The notes under the pieces: generated by a model | Told to the model about the DNA's origin: nothing | Seen by the model: the letters and a program-made list of their open reading frames with translations, nothing else | Databases searched by the model: none | Made by a program: the position numbers and the translations under genes | Shown: in pieces, positions 6,262 through 14,556 of the stretch | How positions within the stretch are numbered: position 1 is the first letter of the stretch | Layout: each line of letters opens with the position of its first letter | NCBI GenBank assembly: GCA_012797915.1 | Contig: JAAZOE010000152.1 | Coordinates: 1 to 19,500 of the forward strand | Origin: Candidatus Zixiibacteriota bacterium | GTDB lineage: Bacteria > Zixibacteria > MSB-5A5 > GN15 > JAAZOE01 | Reading direction: 5' to 3' | DNA length: 19,500 nucleotides

Positions 6262-8913
6262 TTACTTCATCAGCACCATCTTCTTGGTGGCCGAGAAGTT
6301 GGAGGCAACCATCTTGTAGAAGTAGATACCGGAGGCAACGGACGAACCGTTGTTGTCGGTACCATCCCACACGACGGAGAAGTTGCCGGCTTCATTGTAG
6401 CCGTTGAAATCCTTAACCAGCTGGCCGGCCACGTTGTAAACCGCCAGGCTCCACTTGGAAGCCGTGGGCAGAGAGAGGGCGATCGTGGTGGTCGGGTTGA
6501 ACGGGTTAGGATAGTTCTGGCTCACAGCAAATTCACTCGGCAGAGTCCGAGTCGTGGTCTCCATCGGACCACCATAGTAGTCGGCAGCTTCCACGCTGAC
6601 GAGCTCAACATCACCGGTGACCGGAACGGTCAGCAGTTCGTTGGCGCCGGCGGCGATGGCATTGCGGCCGATGTTGTACACCAGGACTCTGGTCTCGTTG
6701 AAGACCACATCCATGTTCGCAGCGCCATTGCCGAGAACCGGGGAACCGACCGGACCGCTGAAGGTCAACAGGACGGCGCCGACTTCGCCAGTGGCGTTGT
6801 AGTTCACGGTCATTTCACCGTTGAGAACCTGGGTGGTCACGGCAAAGCTGCTGCCCGGAGCCGGCTTGGCATAGGGCTGAGCATCGCCAACGATGACACG
6901 GATCAAGTACACGAGGTCAGCGACCGACAACGCGATACCATCAGCGTTGACGTCGGAGGCAGCGATCGAACCTTCGGGATACTGGAACGCCGAAATGCCC
7001 TGGATGAAGTAGTTGGTGAACATCACCGCGTCGGCAATTTCGTTGGCCAGACCGTTGAGGTTGATATCACCGCGAGCGTCGATGGAGTCGGCGCAAGCGA
7101 CATCGATACCGCCATCGATGAAGTCGATGTACTCGAGCGGGAACTGCTTGACATCCGGACCCAGTTCGGGCCAGCACTCCGCCGCCCAACCATAGTATCC
7201 GGGCCAGAAATAGCTATCCATGGTCACATCGATACCATAGTTGATAGCCTGGGTCGGATCCAGCGGGTTGTCGTCGAAGTTGAAGATGTCGCGAGCCATA
7301 TAGAGAGTGTCACCAGTCAGGTCGGACATGGTGTTGTCGGCGCAATCCATCCAGTAGAACCGGATGGGCAGGTACTGGCATTCCAACGTCCGGTCATTGG
7401 AGACCAGGAAGGTCAGGTTGGCAATACCCTTGCCGGCCAGGTCAGACAGACACTCGTCATCGGGATGGTCCGGACCATTGTTGGTCTCGGCCAGACCGAC
7501 GATGCGCAACAGACCGGTCGGGCAGCCGTTACCGCAGTTGCCGTTCCAGTTGTAGCGATAGGTGAAGTATTCCCAGCCACAAGCGACCAGGTCGGCATGG
7601 AGCTCGGCGCCGGTGAAGCTCAGCGCGGAGGCATCGTAGCCGATGAGCAGGTCAAAGCCGCCGACATCGTTGGTGGCTTCGCCGAAGCTGACGAGAACGT
7701 TCTCGTAGTGACCCTGCAGGGTCTGATGGGTCTTCTCGATGATGACCTGCAGACCGGTGAAGGACACCACGTTCAGCGTGAAGCTGCACTCGGCGGCCAG
7801 AGCGCCGTCGGTGACATTCACGACGACCGTGTAGGTGCCAACGTCGCCGGCACCCGGAGTCCAGGTATACTCGCCGGTGGCCGGGTCAATGGCGCCCGGG
7901 CCGGTGATGCTGTACACGATATCGTCGCAGACATCAACGTCGTTGCCGACGATGTCGTTCTTCACGAAGGCCTGGAGAATCGGAATGGTGTGCGCAGGCG
8001 CGCCGCAAGCGACGGTCGGAGCAACGTCAGTCGCGGTGACCATCACTGTCAGCGTGTTGCACGGTCCGCCGGTGTGGAATGCATCAGCCACACCCACGGT
8101 CAACTGAGCAACAGCGCCGTTCACTTCGTCATCGCCGAAGTCGTAGGTCAGGGCGCCGCCGGCCGTAATCGTGGCCGTGCCGGTGCCGGAAACCACTTCA
8201 ACGCTCCAAATCGGCGTATCGCCTTCGTTATCCGTCGCCGTGAAGGTGCCGGTGGCAACACCGCAGTGCGGGCCGGTAATCGCAGCCGGGCCAGCCGGGA
8301 CCGGGCACATATTGTCCGGTTTCCGAACCGGGAAGCACCAGGTGCCGTCGTTGCCGTCATCCTGGAAGGTGATGGCAACACCGAGACCACCGTAGTCGGA
8401 GAACGCGAATTCGGTGGCGCCGATCGGGAGGTTCATGTTGACGCAGAGTTGATGAACTTCCAGGATCGGGAAATCATTGGTCACCATCAAGTGAATGTAC
8501 ACTTCCTCCGACGGACCACCAGCGGCCATACCGGGGCCGAACATAACGCCAGTGCCGTAGGCGATGGCATTCGGAAGGCCCGTTTCGACGACCAGAATAC
8601 CGCCAGTCAGGTCGAAATTGGTGGCCGGCGGGTGAATACGACCCGCGGGGTTGTGGGTGACATACTTGCTGGTTCCCCAGGCGTTTTCAGTCTGGGCGAC
8701 CCAGGACCAGGTCACGCCATCGGGAGAGGACAGCGTCATCGGAATCTGCATACCACCGCACACGACATCGTTAGAAATCACCGTCGCGATGGCAAACGGG
8801 GCGTTCGGGACAATGGTATCCGGAACGGTCAGATCGATCGTGCCAGTACCGGCACCATAAGCTAGCCCAAAAGAAAGAAGTAATGTTGCAAGCAAAACGA
8901 TAAGTCGTTTCAT
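6262..8913 (-). CDS. Very large Cys-rich exported cohesin-like/dockerin protein with sorting module
   Basis: 883 residues. ATG 8913 is preferred over ATG 8928 because AAGGAG lies 6 nt upstream and a signal peptide follows at once (MKRLIVLLATLLLSFGLAYGA). The N-terminal half (~25-195) is a beta-rich domain resembling cohesin-like modules. Ig-like segments follow (~200-390, with DVAPTVACGAPAHTI and YTWTPGAGDVGTYTVVVNVTD). A cohesin-like domain (~388-590, YENVLVSFGEATNDVGGFDLLIGYD) precedes a variant dockerin (~614-678, GDINLNGLANEIADAVMFTN then SDVNADGIALSVADLVYLI). The protein ends in a sorting domain (~793-883, NYPNPFNPTTTIALS, NVAGQLVKDF, VVWDGTDNNG, ASGIYFYK, KKMVLMK). It has about 18 cysteines in its extracellular part, against two each in the large proteins to its left. 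A strong ribosome site, biased codon choice and a stable 3' hairpin suggest high expression; this is inference. It could be a major surface-layer or matrix protein. Confidence 0.88.
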   Translation of the reverse strand: MKRLIVLLATLLLSFGLAYGAGTGTIDLTVPDTIVPNAPFAIATVISNDVVCGGMQIPMTLSSPDGVTWSWVAQTENAWGTSKYVTHNPAGRIHPPATNFDLTGGILVVETGLPNAIAYGTGVMFGPGMAAGGPSEEVYIHLMVTNDFPILEVHQLCVNMNLPIGATEFAFSDYGGLGVAITFQDDGNDGTWCFPVRKPDNMCPVPAGPAAITGPHCGVATGTFTATDNEGDTPIWSVEVVSGTGTATITAGGALTYDFGDDEVNGAVAQLTVGVADAFHTGGPCNTLTVMVTATDVAPTVACGAPAHTIPILQAFVKNDIVGNDVDVCDDIVYSITGPGAIDPATGEYTWTPGAGDVGTYTVVVNVTDGALAAECSFTLNVVSFTGLQVIIEKTHQTLQGHYENVLVSFGEATNDVGGFDLLIGYDASALSFTGAELHADLVACGWEYFTYRYNWNGNCGNGCPTGLLRIVGLAETNNGPDHPDDECLSDLAGKGIANLTFLVSNDRTLECQYLPIRFYWMDCADNTMSDLTGDTLYMARDIFNFDDNPLDPTQAINYGIDVTMDSYFWPGYYGWAAECWPELGPDVKQFPLEYIDFIDGGIDVACADSIDARGDINLNGLANEIADAVMFTNYFIQGISAFQYPEGSIAASDVNADGIALSVADLVYLIRVIVGDAQPYAKPAPGSSFAVTTQVLNGEMTVNYNATGEVGAVLLTFSGPVGSPVLGNGAANMDVVFNETRVLVYNIGRNAIAAGANELLTVPVTGDVELVSVEAADYYGGPMETTTRTLPSEFAVSQNYPNPFNPTTTIALSLPTASKWSLAVYNVAGQLVKDFNGYNEAGNFSVVWDGTDNNGSSVASGIYFYKMVASNFSATKKMVLMK

Positions 8914-8953
8914 CTTGAGCTCCTTCATTACTGTTTAGCCATTTCGTTAGTTC

Positions 8954-8971
8954 AACCGTTATAAAACGGTT
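8954..8971. promoter_or_regulatory. Palindrome upstream of the large surface gene
   Basis: aaccgtt-ataa-aacggtt is a perfect 7-bp inverted repeat with a 4-nt centre, about 40 nt before ATG 8913. It may be an operator or a leader hairpin; the sequence does not decide. Confidence 0.45.
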
Positions 8972-9146
8972 CGCAACACAATCCCCCTCTTACAAACCCA
9001 GCCATGATTCCGGTTGAGCCGTCCGTCATCATGTCCGCGTTTGCGCAAGGAACGATGTTCTCATTCCTTCTTTTGAGCGCGTGTTAAATGACTACCTCTT
9101 AAGTGCGTGCACCTCCTTTCCGTTCTTCTACTTACCTCTACTACTG

Positions 9147-9164
9147 TCTCTCTTTACTGAGAGA
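9147..9164 (-). other. Short hairpin downstream of the Cys-rich dockerin gene
   Basis: tctctc/gagaga with a 6-nt loop lies about 60 nt after the stop codon at 9226. There is no T-run, so a terminator is unlikely. Confidence 0.3.
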
Positions 9165-9225
9165 TTCTGTTCTATCGTCACTCGTTTCTTTCGTCTTCAG
9201 CCGTCGGGCGCAGGGTCGGATCGGT

Positions 9226-10395
9226 CTATTGGCAATTCGGCCCCGGTCCTCCCCGGAAGATATAGTTGATCAGGTAGACCGCATCGCCGACATTGAGATT
9301 CGCATCGCCGTTGCAGTTGGCGCACTCCATAAACGGCGGCGCCGCCCCGCCGCGGAAGATGTAGGTAATCAGAAAGACGGCATCGCCGACGTTTATTTTG
9401 CCGTCGTTGTTAATATCACCGCACAGGCATTCGGGCGGAAAGAGAATCTCCAGGGAGCCGTCGGCATAGAACGAGACCGTCTCGTCGCGGGTGGTCCAAG
9501 GGCGCGATTCGATCCAGGTGGAATCGACCCCGGGGAAATTGGTCGTATCGACCCAATGGATGCAGCTGTCCCCGGCCCATTCCACGCATTCCCAATAATG
9601 GTAGAAGGTGTCGATAATCACCGTGTCGGCCATCTCCGGGAAGGGGGAATTGACCCAGAGGGTGCAGGGGACGGCCGGGTATTCATCGGGGGAGGCGCAA
9701 TCCTTGTACAGCGTATCGCAGATGCTGTACAACGTGATGGTGCCGATCAAAAAGCCGCGGGGATCGGAAAAACTGGTTTCATTGAGATTGTCGATGATGG
9801 CCACATTGGTGATATAGTTGGCCAGCGATTCCGGCACGGGGTCGTAGATTCTGGTTTTCAGGCTGAACAGCCGGCGTTCCGAGGTGCTGGGCGGCAAACC
9901 GGTTTTGACCGGCGGCCCGATACGGTCGGCCAGACCGGTGACCTTGACGATATAGGGACTGCCGGAAACGGCTTTGGCCGTCACCAGCTCCCAGCCGGCG
10001 ATGGCGCCGCCGGTCGTGTCAATGGCGCCCGAGCTGATAATCGTATCGATAATCATCGTATCCCGCCATTCAATACATTCCCCTGCCTCCCAATCGATGC
10101 AATACTGCCAGGTCGTGTCGATCAGGGTGTCCTCCGTATCGGTCCTGAACTCGATCAAATCCTGTCGATCGAGAATCAGCATCAGAGAAAACCCGGCCAG
10201 GGTGTCGGTGTAATTCCGCAAAAACACGCTAATCCATGCGTTCGTATCGCCGACCTGAACGGTGGTGTCGGAAATCCGCAACGTCAGCTCGGGAAGCATT
10301 TCTTCCCCGGCCGACGCGGGAGTCACGGCAACCGCCGTCAACAGCCCGACGATGAGAGCCCCGATGAGTAATCGCGACTGGCTTGTGAAGGACAT
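9226..10395 (-). CDS. Secreted Cys-rich cohesin-like protein with C-terminal dockerin pair
   Basis: 389 residues. ATG 10395 is chosen because AAGGAG lies 7 nt upstream; an in-frame start at 10422 lacks this and would bury the signal peptide (MSFTSQSRLLIGALIVGLL ... ASAG). A cohesin-like domain opens the mature protein (~35-200, LRISDTTVQVGDTNAWISVF, AGFSLMLILDRQDLIEF). It is interrupted by an insert reading CIDWEAGECIEWRDT, and the same pattern C-x2-W-x4-C-x2-W-x-D-T recurs near residues 270-284 (CVEWAGDSCIHWVDT). The C-terminus is a type-I-like dockerin pair (~325-385, GDINNDGKINVGDAVFLITYIF and NGDANLNVGDAVYLINYIF) with RGG after each half. There is no FlgD-like sorting module, unlike the larger proteins to the left. 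It is preceded by a near-consensus promoter and a long leader. The ligand is unknown; non-catalytic surface or matrix component is the best guess. Confidence 0.87.
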   Translation of the reverse strand: MSFTSQSRLLIGALIVGLLTAVAVTPASAGEEMLPELTLRISDTTVQVGDTNAWISVFLRNYTDTLAGFSLMLILDRQDLIEFRTDTEDTLIDTTWQYCIDWEAGECIEWRDTMIIDTIISSGAIDTTGGAIAGWELVTAKAVSGSPYIVKVTGLADRIGPPVKTGLPPSTSERRLFSLKTRIYDPVPESLANYITNVAIIDNLNETSFSDPRGFLIGTITLYSICDTLYKDCASPDEYPAVPCTLWVNSPFPEMADTVIIDTFYHYWECVEWAGDSCIHWVDTTNFPGVDSTWIESRPWTTRDETVSFYADGSLEILFPPECLCGDINNDGKINVGDAVFLITYIFRGGAAPPFMECANCNGDANLNVGDAVYLINYIFRGGPGPNCQ

Positions 10396-11094
10396 GTACC
10401 TACTCCTTCTGAAGTGTTTCAAAACGTTCGAGTTTCTGACAACCTTCCCTTAGCCTAAGTCAGTCGCTCACCTCCGCATGTTGTGGCGTCGACTCCAGTC
10501 GCATCCCGAATCTTATGGCGCGCGAAGTTGTGCCTTTGATAAGTAAAGCGTCCCTACCGGCTCGTCTCAACCGGTTTGAAGTAATGTGCTCTCAAACGTC
10601 CCAAGTTCTCTAGCGACACTGACCCCGAAGACAATTTCCGGTCGAACAAGCGGTAATAACGAATGCGAAAACCAGTCTCATTGTCTACGGCAATATAAGG
10701 GGCGCCCGGGAAGTTGTCAACCATTTTCTTTAACCTTCTTGCCGGCTTTCACCTAACGGTGACAAGCGCGGGAAGCATATTCCTCCACAGAAAGATGTAT
10801 AAGCTCCGGTTTTTATCAGCAAAGGTTATGCCCGTCGGGGTCAATCAGTCACCGGCGCTGCGCGCCATTTGAAATCCGTGTAACCGCCCGTACGGCTGTA
10901 AGGTACCGGTCAGTCCTTTCTGATTTGCCGTTACTCATCCAACCATCATGGTTGGACAATGGCCAAATCGTTGCATACTCTGCAATTCATTGCAGGCCTG
11001 CTTCGAATTCAGCCGTTGTATGAAAACCTGCCGACTGAGACATTCACCCCGCGAGCTCCTGCGGAGCCGGACGACCAAACCAAGAGCATGGACT
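10396..11094. other. 700-nt intergenic region with a leftward promoter and long leader
   Basis: No coding frame is convincing on either strand. It contains the leftward promoter at 10692-10720 and, below it, a leader of about 290 nt to ATG 10395 with several weak pairings (for example GACAAT with ATTGTC near its 5' end). Upstream of the promoter are short hairpins: tccaacc/ggttgga (10938-10956), ggcgc/gcgcc (10854-10866) and gctcc/ggagc (11055-11067). None has a T-run, so no terminator for the flippase gene can be named. Confidence 0.55.
10692..10720 (-). promoter_or_regulatory. Near-consensus sigma70 promoter
   Basis: Read leftward: TTGACA (10715-10720), a 17-nt spacer, then TATATT (10692-10697). 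The predicted start is near 10685, giving a leader of about 290 nt before the Cys-rich dockerin gene at 10395. The same -35/-10 hexamers occur at 16475-16502. Confidence 0.8.
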
Positions 11095-12651
11095 TTACTC
11101 GTTCGGTCGGCGTCGGCCCGATGGCCATAGTATCGACCGAATCCGGTTTTTCTCCGCCGGTTTCAGGGCGACAAGCCAAGCCGAGGGGAGGTAGATGGTC
11201 CCCAGGGCAATCAGGGAGAGAGCCATCCATCCCAGGCTGTTGATATGGCGGGAGACGACAACGATGAAAAAAGCGGGAAGCAGTGACGCCGCCAGTGGCG
11301 GGAGAAACGCCTCCCGCAGAAAACCGAGCGGGGTCCCCCCCACCAGCCGGATGGCGGCGAACGGGACATAGAGAAGAGACAAGAGCGACAGCGGGATGGT
11401 TGTCCCCCAAGCCACTCCCGGCAAGCCCATAATCTGCACCAGAATCACCGACAGGATAACATTGACTGCCGCCGACCCCAGCGACAGGAGGGCCAGGAGG
11501 CGGTGACGGCCGACTCCCAGCAGGATATCGCCGCCGATCCCCTGCATGAACGACAGGAGGTGGCCGATCAGCAGGATTTGCAGGATGAGCACCGATGAAT
11601 CGAAACGGTCGCCGACCCAGAGATGAATGAACGGCCGTCCCCAGAAGAACAGCAGCAGCGACAACGGCAGGGAGAAAAGCAGGTTCAGGCGGCTGCCGTC
11701 ATAGAGGAACCGCCGCAGGGAAGCCTGGTCGGCATCGGGGTCATACCGGGCCGCAATCGGGGCGAACAGCTTGGTCATGGTGAAGACCATCTGGCGCAGG
11801 TATTCCACCAGTTTAACGGCGATGCCGAAGATGGCGATATCCTCCACCCCCCGGAAAACCCCCACCACGAACGAGTCGGAATAGAAGGCCAGCCGGCCGG
11901 ACAGGACCAGGATAAAGGAATAAAGGGAGTATCCGCCGATCCGTTTCAGCACCGCCGGCCGGGCCAGGCGGGGATGGATCGACAGGTCGGGCAGGAGCCG
12001 GCACAGGATCCGCATCCGCCACAGGTATCCGACCAGCGACCCGGCGAGCGCCGCCGCTCCCAGTCCGACGAGCCCCCAGCCCAGTTCGAGGGCGGCGATG
12101 GTCAGGGCGGTCCGGAACAGGGCGGTGGCGATGGCCACGGTATTGAACAGGTCGAACCGGTAGAGCCCTCCAGCCAAGGCTTCGGAGAAGACCGATAAGG
12201 GGAAACCGATGGCGATGGACAGCCCGACCAGGAAAATCGCCCATCGCGCCTGCGCAACCAGTTCCGGGGGGATGGCAAACCAGACGGCGGCGTAGACCAT
12301 CAGGACGGCTGTGGCCAGCAGGACGAGCAGGCCCAGCAGGGCGGCGATATAGAAGGCGGTGGCGACGACCTCGTTGCGCTTGTCGGCCTCGCCGGTGGTC
12401 TGATAGCGGGCCACGAAGCGGACGACGGCGAAGACGAGGCCGAAGTCGAACAGCCCGAGGTAGCCGGAGAACGAGCCGACCAGAATCCAGACGCCGAAGG
12501 CGGCCTGGCCGACGGCGGCGATGATATAGGGGGTGAGGAAGAAGGAGATGACGGCCGCGCTGAGATAGACGGCCCAGTTGGTGGTCAGGTTTTTGACGAA
12601 CTGGCGCAGCATGGTACCGGGAATATAGAGGGGGAAGAGGAAGCGGGGCAA
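11095..12651 (-). CDS. Polysaccharide flippase (Wzx/MATE-like membrane exporter)
   Basis: 518 residues, almost all membrane segments; about 12-14 can be drawn. The first follows a short polar start (MLRQFVKNLTTNWAVYLSAA). The pattern TPYIIAAVGQAAFGVWILVGSFSGYLGLFDFG and the mid-protein GGYSLYSFILVLSGRLAFYSDSFVVG fit the polysaccharide-biosynthesis flippase family, which moves lipid-linked oligosaccharides across the inner membrane. The length is slightly above the usual 420-500, with a positively charged C-terminal tail (GRRRPNE). The start is uncertain: TTG 12651 has GGAGG 11 nt upstream, while ATG 12612 has no ribosome site but gives the more family-like N-terminus. It lies 87 nt after the S8 protease gene, so they may share a transcript. 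It could supply glycan to the same surface that the dockerin proteins occupy; no glycosyltransferase is seen in the window. Confidence 0.88.
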   Translation of the reverse strand: MPRFLFPLYIPGTMLRQFVKNLTTNWAVYLSAAVISFFLTPYIIAAVGQAAFGVWILVGSFSGYLGLFDFGLVFAVVRFVARYQTTGEADKRNEVVATAFYIAALLGLLVLLATAVLMVYAAVWFAIPPELVAQARWAIFLVGLSIAIGFPLSVFSEALAGGLYRFDLFNTVAIATALFRTALTIAALELGWGLVGLGAAALAGSLVGYLWRMRILCRLLPDLSIHPRLARPAVLKRIGGYSLYSFILVLSGRLAFYSDSFVVGVFRGVEDIAIFGIAVKLVEYLRQMVFTMTKLFAPIAARYDPDADQASLRRFLYDGSRLNLLFSLPLSLLLFFWGRPFIHLWVGDRFDSSVLILQILLIGHLLSFMQGIGGDILLGVGRHRLLALLSLGSAAVNVILSVILVQIMGLPGVAWGTTIPLSLLSLLYVPFAAIRLVGGTPLGFLREAFLPPLAASLLPAFFIVVVSRHINSLGWMALSLIALGTIYLPSAWLVALKPAEKNRIRSILWPSGRRRPNE

Positions 12652-12693
12652 ATAAATGTTGGCCTCCGAGGCGGAGCAGGGGGAGGCATGGTC

Positions 12694-12723
12694 GCCCGAC
12701 CGAACCGTGGGGCTCGGTCGGGC
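12694..12723. other. Perfect 10-bp hairpin between protease and flippase genes
   Basis: gcccgaccga (12694-12703) pairs with tcggtcgggc (12714-12723) around a 10-nt loop. It starts 15 nt after the protease stop. No T-run follows on either strand. It may attenuate read-through to the flippase or be an extragenic palindrome; the palindrome at 18169-18194 has a similar right flank (gggca then aagg). Confidence 0.65.
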
Positions 12724-12738
12724 AAGGAACCATTTCGT

Positions 12739-14556
12739 TTAATACGAAAAGCAGATTGACGGCGCGGGGCCCCCGTAAAAGATATAATTGACGATATAGA
12801 CGGCATCCCCCACATTCACCACCCCGTCGCAGTTGGCGTCGCCGATCCTTTGATCGGGGGTGATCGGGGGGCCCGTTTGGAAGACCGCATGGGCGATGTA
12901 TACGGCGTCGCCGATTCCAATGAAGCCGTCGTTATTGCCATCCCCTCTGATGACGGCCAGCAAAGCGCGGAAGGCGTTCACGCGTCCCCACCCGATCTGG
13001 TCACTGATGCGGGCGGTATCCTCGACAGGGGAATACGGGTTTTCGGCAGAGTAGCGCAGGATTTGTTCCACAAGATCTAACTGGCCAATCAAGTCCGAGC
13101 GCCGTTGAAATATGAGGGCGGCCGTAGCCGTCACTTGCGCAGCGGCGGCGGAAGTTCCGCCGAATATGCAGTCATAATTCACGTCCAATTCGCAGATGGG
13201 TTGATTGTCAGAGCCCCGTTGCGAAGGAACGATGCCGTAATCGCCCATTCGATCGGTGGTGGGAATATATTCGCCATAGGCGACCAGATCGAGACTGTCG
13301 CCATATTGAGAAAACTCGGCCAGAGTATCCAAAGCATCCAGGGCGCCCACGGCAAATGTCGTGGGGTAGCAGGCCGGGTATGCTTCGGGCGAGCAATAAT
13401 ACGGAGGGGTACCGCAGGCGTTTCCCGATCCACAGACGACCAGGACGCCATTTGCGTGAGCATAATTCAAACCGCAATCAATATTATAGAGATTCGGGCA
13501 CTCCGGTCCGTTGCTTGATAACATACCCCAACTGATGTTAATGACCGCCGCTCCCGAATCGACCGCATCCTGAAGAGCCTCCATAATAGAGCCACTGGTG
13601 GCAAAATCAGCCGCGGTGAAGGGCGATACTTTCCGGAATACTCGGTGGGCCAGGATTCGTACGCCCGGCCTGCCGGCAATGCCGGCCACGCCGGTGGAGT
13701 CATTATTCGTTAGGGCGGCTAGTAATCCGCAGACCGCCATGCCGTGATAACAATAGTCACAGTCTTTGGGGGATTCATCATCGGAGTTATACAGGTAATC
13801 ATATCCGTCCGCCCAAGAATTGGAAGCGATATCCTCATGAGCTTCCACCCCATCATCCAAGACGCCGACAAGCACCGGCGAATTAGGAATAGTCAGTTCC
13901 CAGACCAGCGGCAGGTCCATGCTATCCAGGTTGTATTGGGCTGGGTAATCGATATCATTGGGAACGAAGAATGGATCGAACGGGAACACAAAATCAGGTC
14001 CGACCCCTTCGATCAGGCCGCTTTCATACAAGCGATTGGAGACCGTGACGGGGTCCAAGGGGTGCTGGTCGTGCAGTTCGACCAAAAGGGCAGTGTTATC
14101 GTGAAAGACCGCCCGGACTCTCCGCAGGCCCGAAATCGTCAGGAGGGAATCGATGCTGGCGACACGGGTGGGGAAGAATTTGACAAACAGCCTCCGGCCG
14201 ACATAAATATCACGACCGGCCTCATCGCCGTAGACCGGACAGGCAATGGCCACACGCGCATCCGATCGCAACTCGGATAACAAGGAGTCGGCATCGCAGG
14301 CGGATTGCAGGTGAAACAGATAGGCGCCGGCGCCAGGAATCGACTGGACGGGGATTTCAGGATCCAGGCCACTGTAGTCGGTATACAACCCTTCCCAGTC
14401 ATCGAACGACGGCGTCGATGGGATAATGGTGATTTTATCGGTTGCAACTATCAACTGTTTCTGTTCCCCATACAGGTAGTAGTAAGAGTCGCCGGCAAAT
14501 CCTTTCGACGCCAGGGATATAAGAACCACCGTGACAAGAATTAGAAACTGTTTCAT
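12739..14556 (-). CDS. Secreted subtilisin-family (S8) serine protease with C-terminal dockerin pair
   Basis: 605 residues from ATG 14556 (GAGGGG 8 nt upstream); ATG 14562, two codons earlier, is also possible. A signal peptide (MKQFLILVTVVLISLASKGFAG) is followed by an N-terminal region of about 190 residues (YYYLYGEQKQLIVATDKI), like the prodomain-type leader of many FCB subtilases. The catalytic set is visible: Asp ~234 (GVLDDGVEAHED), His ~271 (YHGMAVCGLLAA), oxyanion Asn ~379 (VVCGSGN) and Ser ~469 (GGTSAAAA). The C-terminus carries two dockerin halves (~538, GDGNNDGFIGIGDAV, and ~572, GDANCDGVVNVGDAVYIVNYIF), which suggests the enzyme docks onto a cohesin-bearing scaffold rather than being sorted by a FlgD-like module, which it lacks. 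Several Cys pairs occur in the catalytic domain. It probably acts outside the cell; the substrate is unknown. Confidence 0.93.
   Translation of the reverse strand: MKQFLILVTVVLISLASKGFAGDSYYYLYGEQKQLIVATDKITIIPSTPSFDDWEGLYTDYSGLDPEIPVQSIPGAGAYLFHLQSACDADSLLSELRSDARVAIACPVYGDEAGRDIYVGRRLFVKFFPTRVASIDSLLTISGLRRVRAVFHDNTALLVELHDQHPLDPVTVSNRLYESGLIEGVGPDFVFPFDPFFVPNDIDYPAQYNLDSMDLPLVWELTIPNSPVLVGVLDDGVEAHEDIASNSWADGYDYLYNSDDESPKDCDYCYHGMAVCGLLAALTNNDSTGVAGIAGRPGVRILAHRVFRKVSPFTAADFATSGSIMEALQDAVDSGAAVINISWGMLSSNGPECPNLYNIDCGLNYAHANGVLVVCGSGNACGTPPYYCSPEAYPACYPTTFAVGALDALDTLAEFSQYGDSLDLVAYGEYIPTTDRMGDYGIVPSQRGSDNQPICELDVNYDCIFGGTSAAAAQVTATAALIFQRRSDLIGQLDLVEQILRYSAENPYSPVEDTARISDQIGWGRVNAFRALLAVIRGDGNNDGFIGIGDAVYIAHAVFQTGPPITPDQRIGDANCDGVVNVGDAVYIVNYIFYGGPAPSICFSY

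Larger units (their letters stand above)
8914..9225. other. Intergenic region between two surface-protein genes
   Basis: About 310 nt without a supported gene. On the leftward strand it holds, in order, a weak hairpin (TCTCTC/GAGAGA), a perfect but orphan Shine-Dalgarno sequence AAAGGAGGTG around 9111-9120, and a 7-bp palindrome close to the next gene. No consensus promoter is apparent, so the downstream gene may be read through from the promoter near 10700 or use a non-sigma70 promoter. Confidence 0.5.

Noticed and set aside
6217..8865. 882-codon open frame on the plus strand opposite the large Cys-rich gene
   Set aside because: It is in exact codon register with the minus gene, so its stops could arise only from sense codons TTA, CTA or TCA, which this gene avoids. 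It has no ribosome site, no signal peptide and Gly/Val/Arg/His-biased composition. Similar antisense frames lie opposite the genes at 853-3249, 3285-5693, 9226-10395 and selD.
9108..9120. Plus-strand cacctcctttc as a remnant of the 16S rRNA 3' end
   Set aside because: The match stops after about 11 nt; the preceding sequence shares nothing with the conserved 16S 3' region. It is more simply the complement of a Shine-Dalgarno sequence.
10938..10956. 7-bp hairpin as terminator of the flippase gene
   Set aside because: There is no T-run on either side and it lies about 140 nt beyond the stop.
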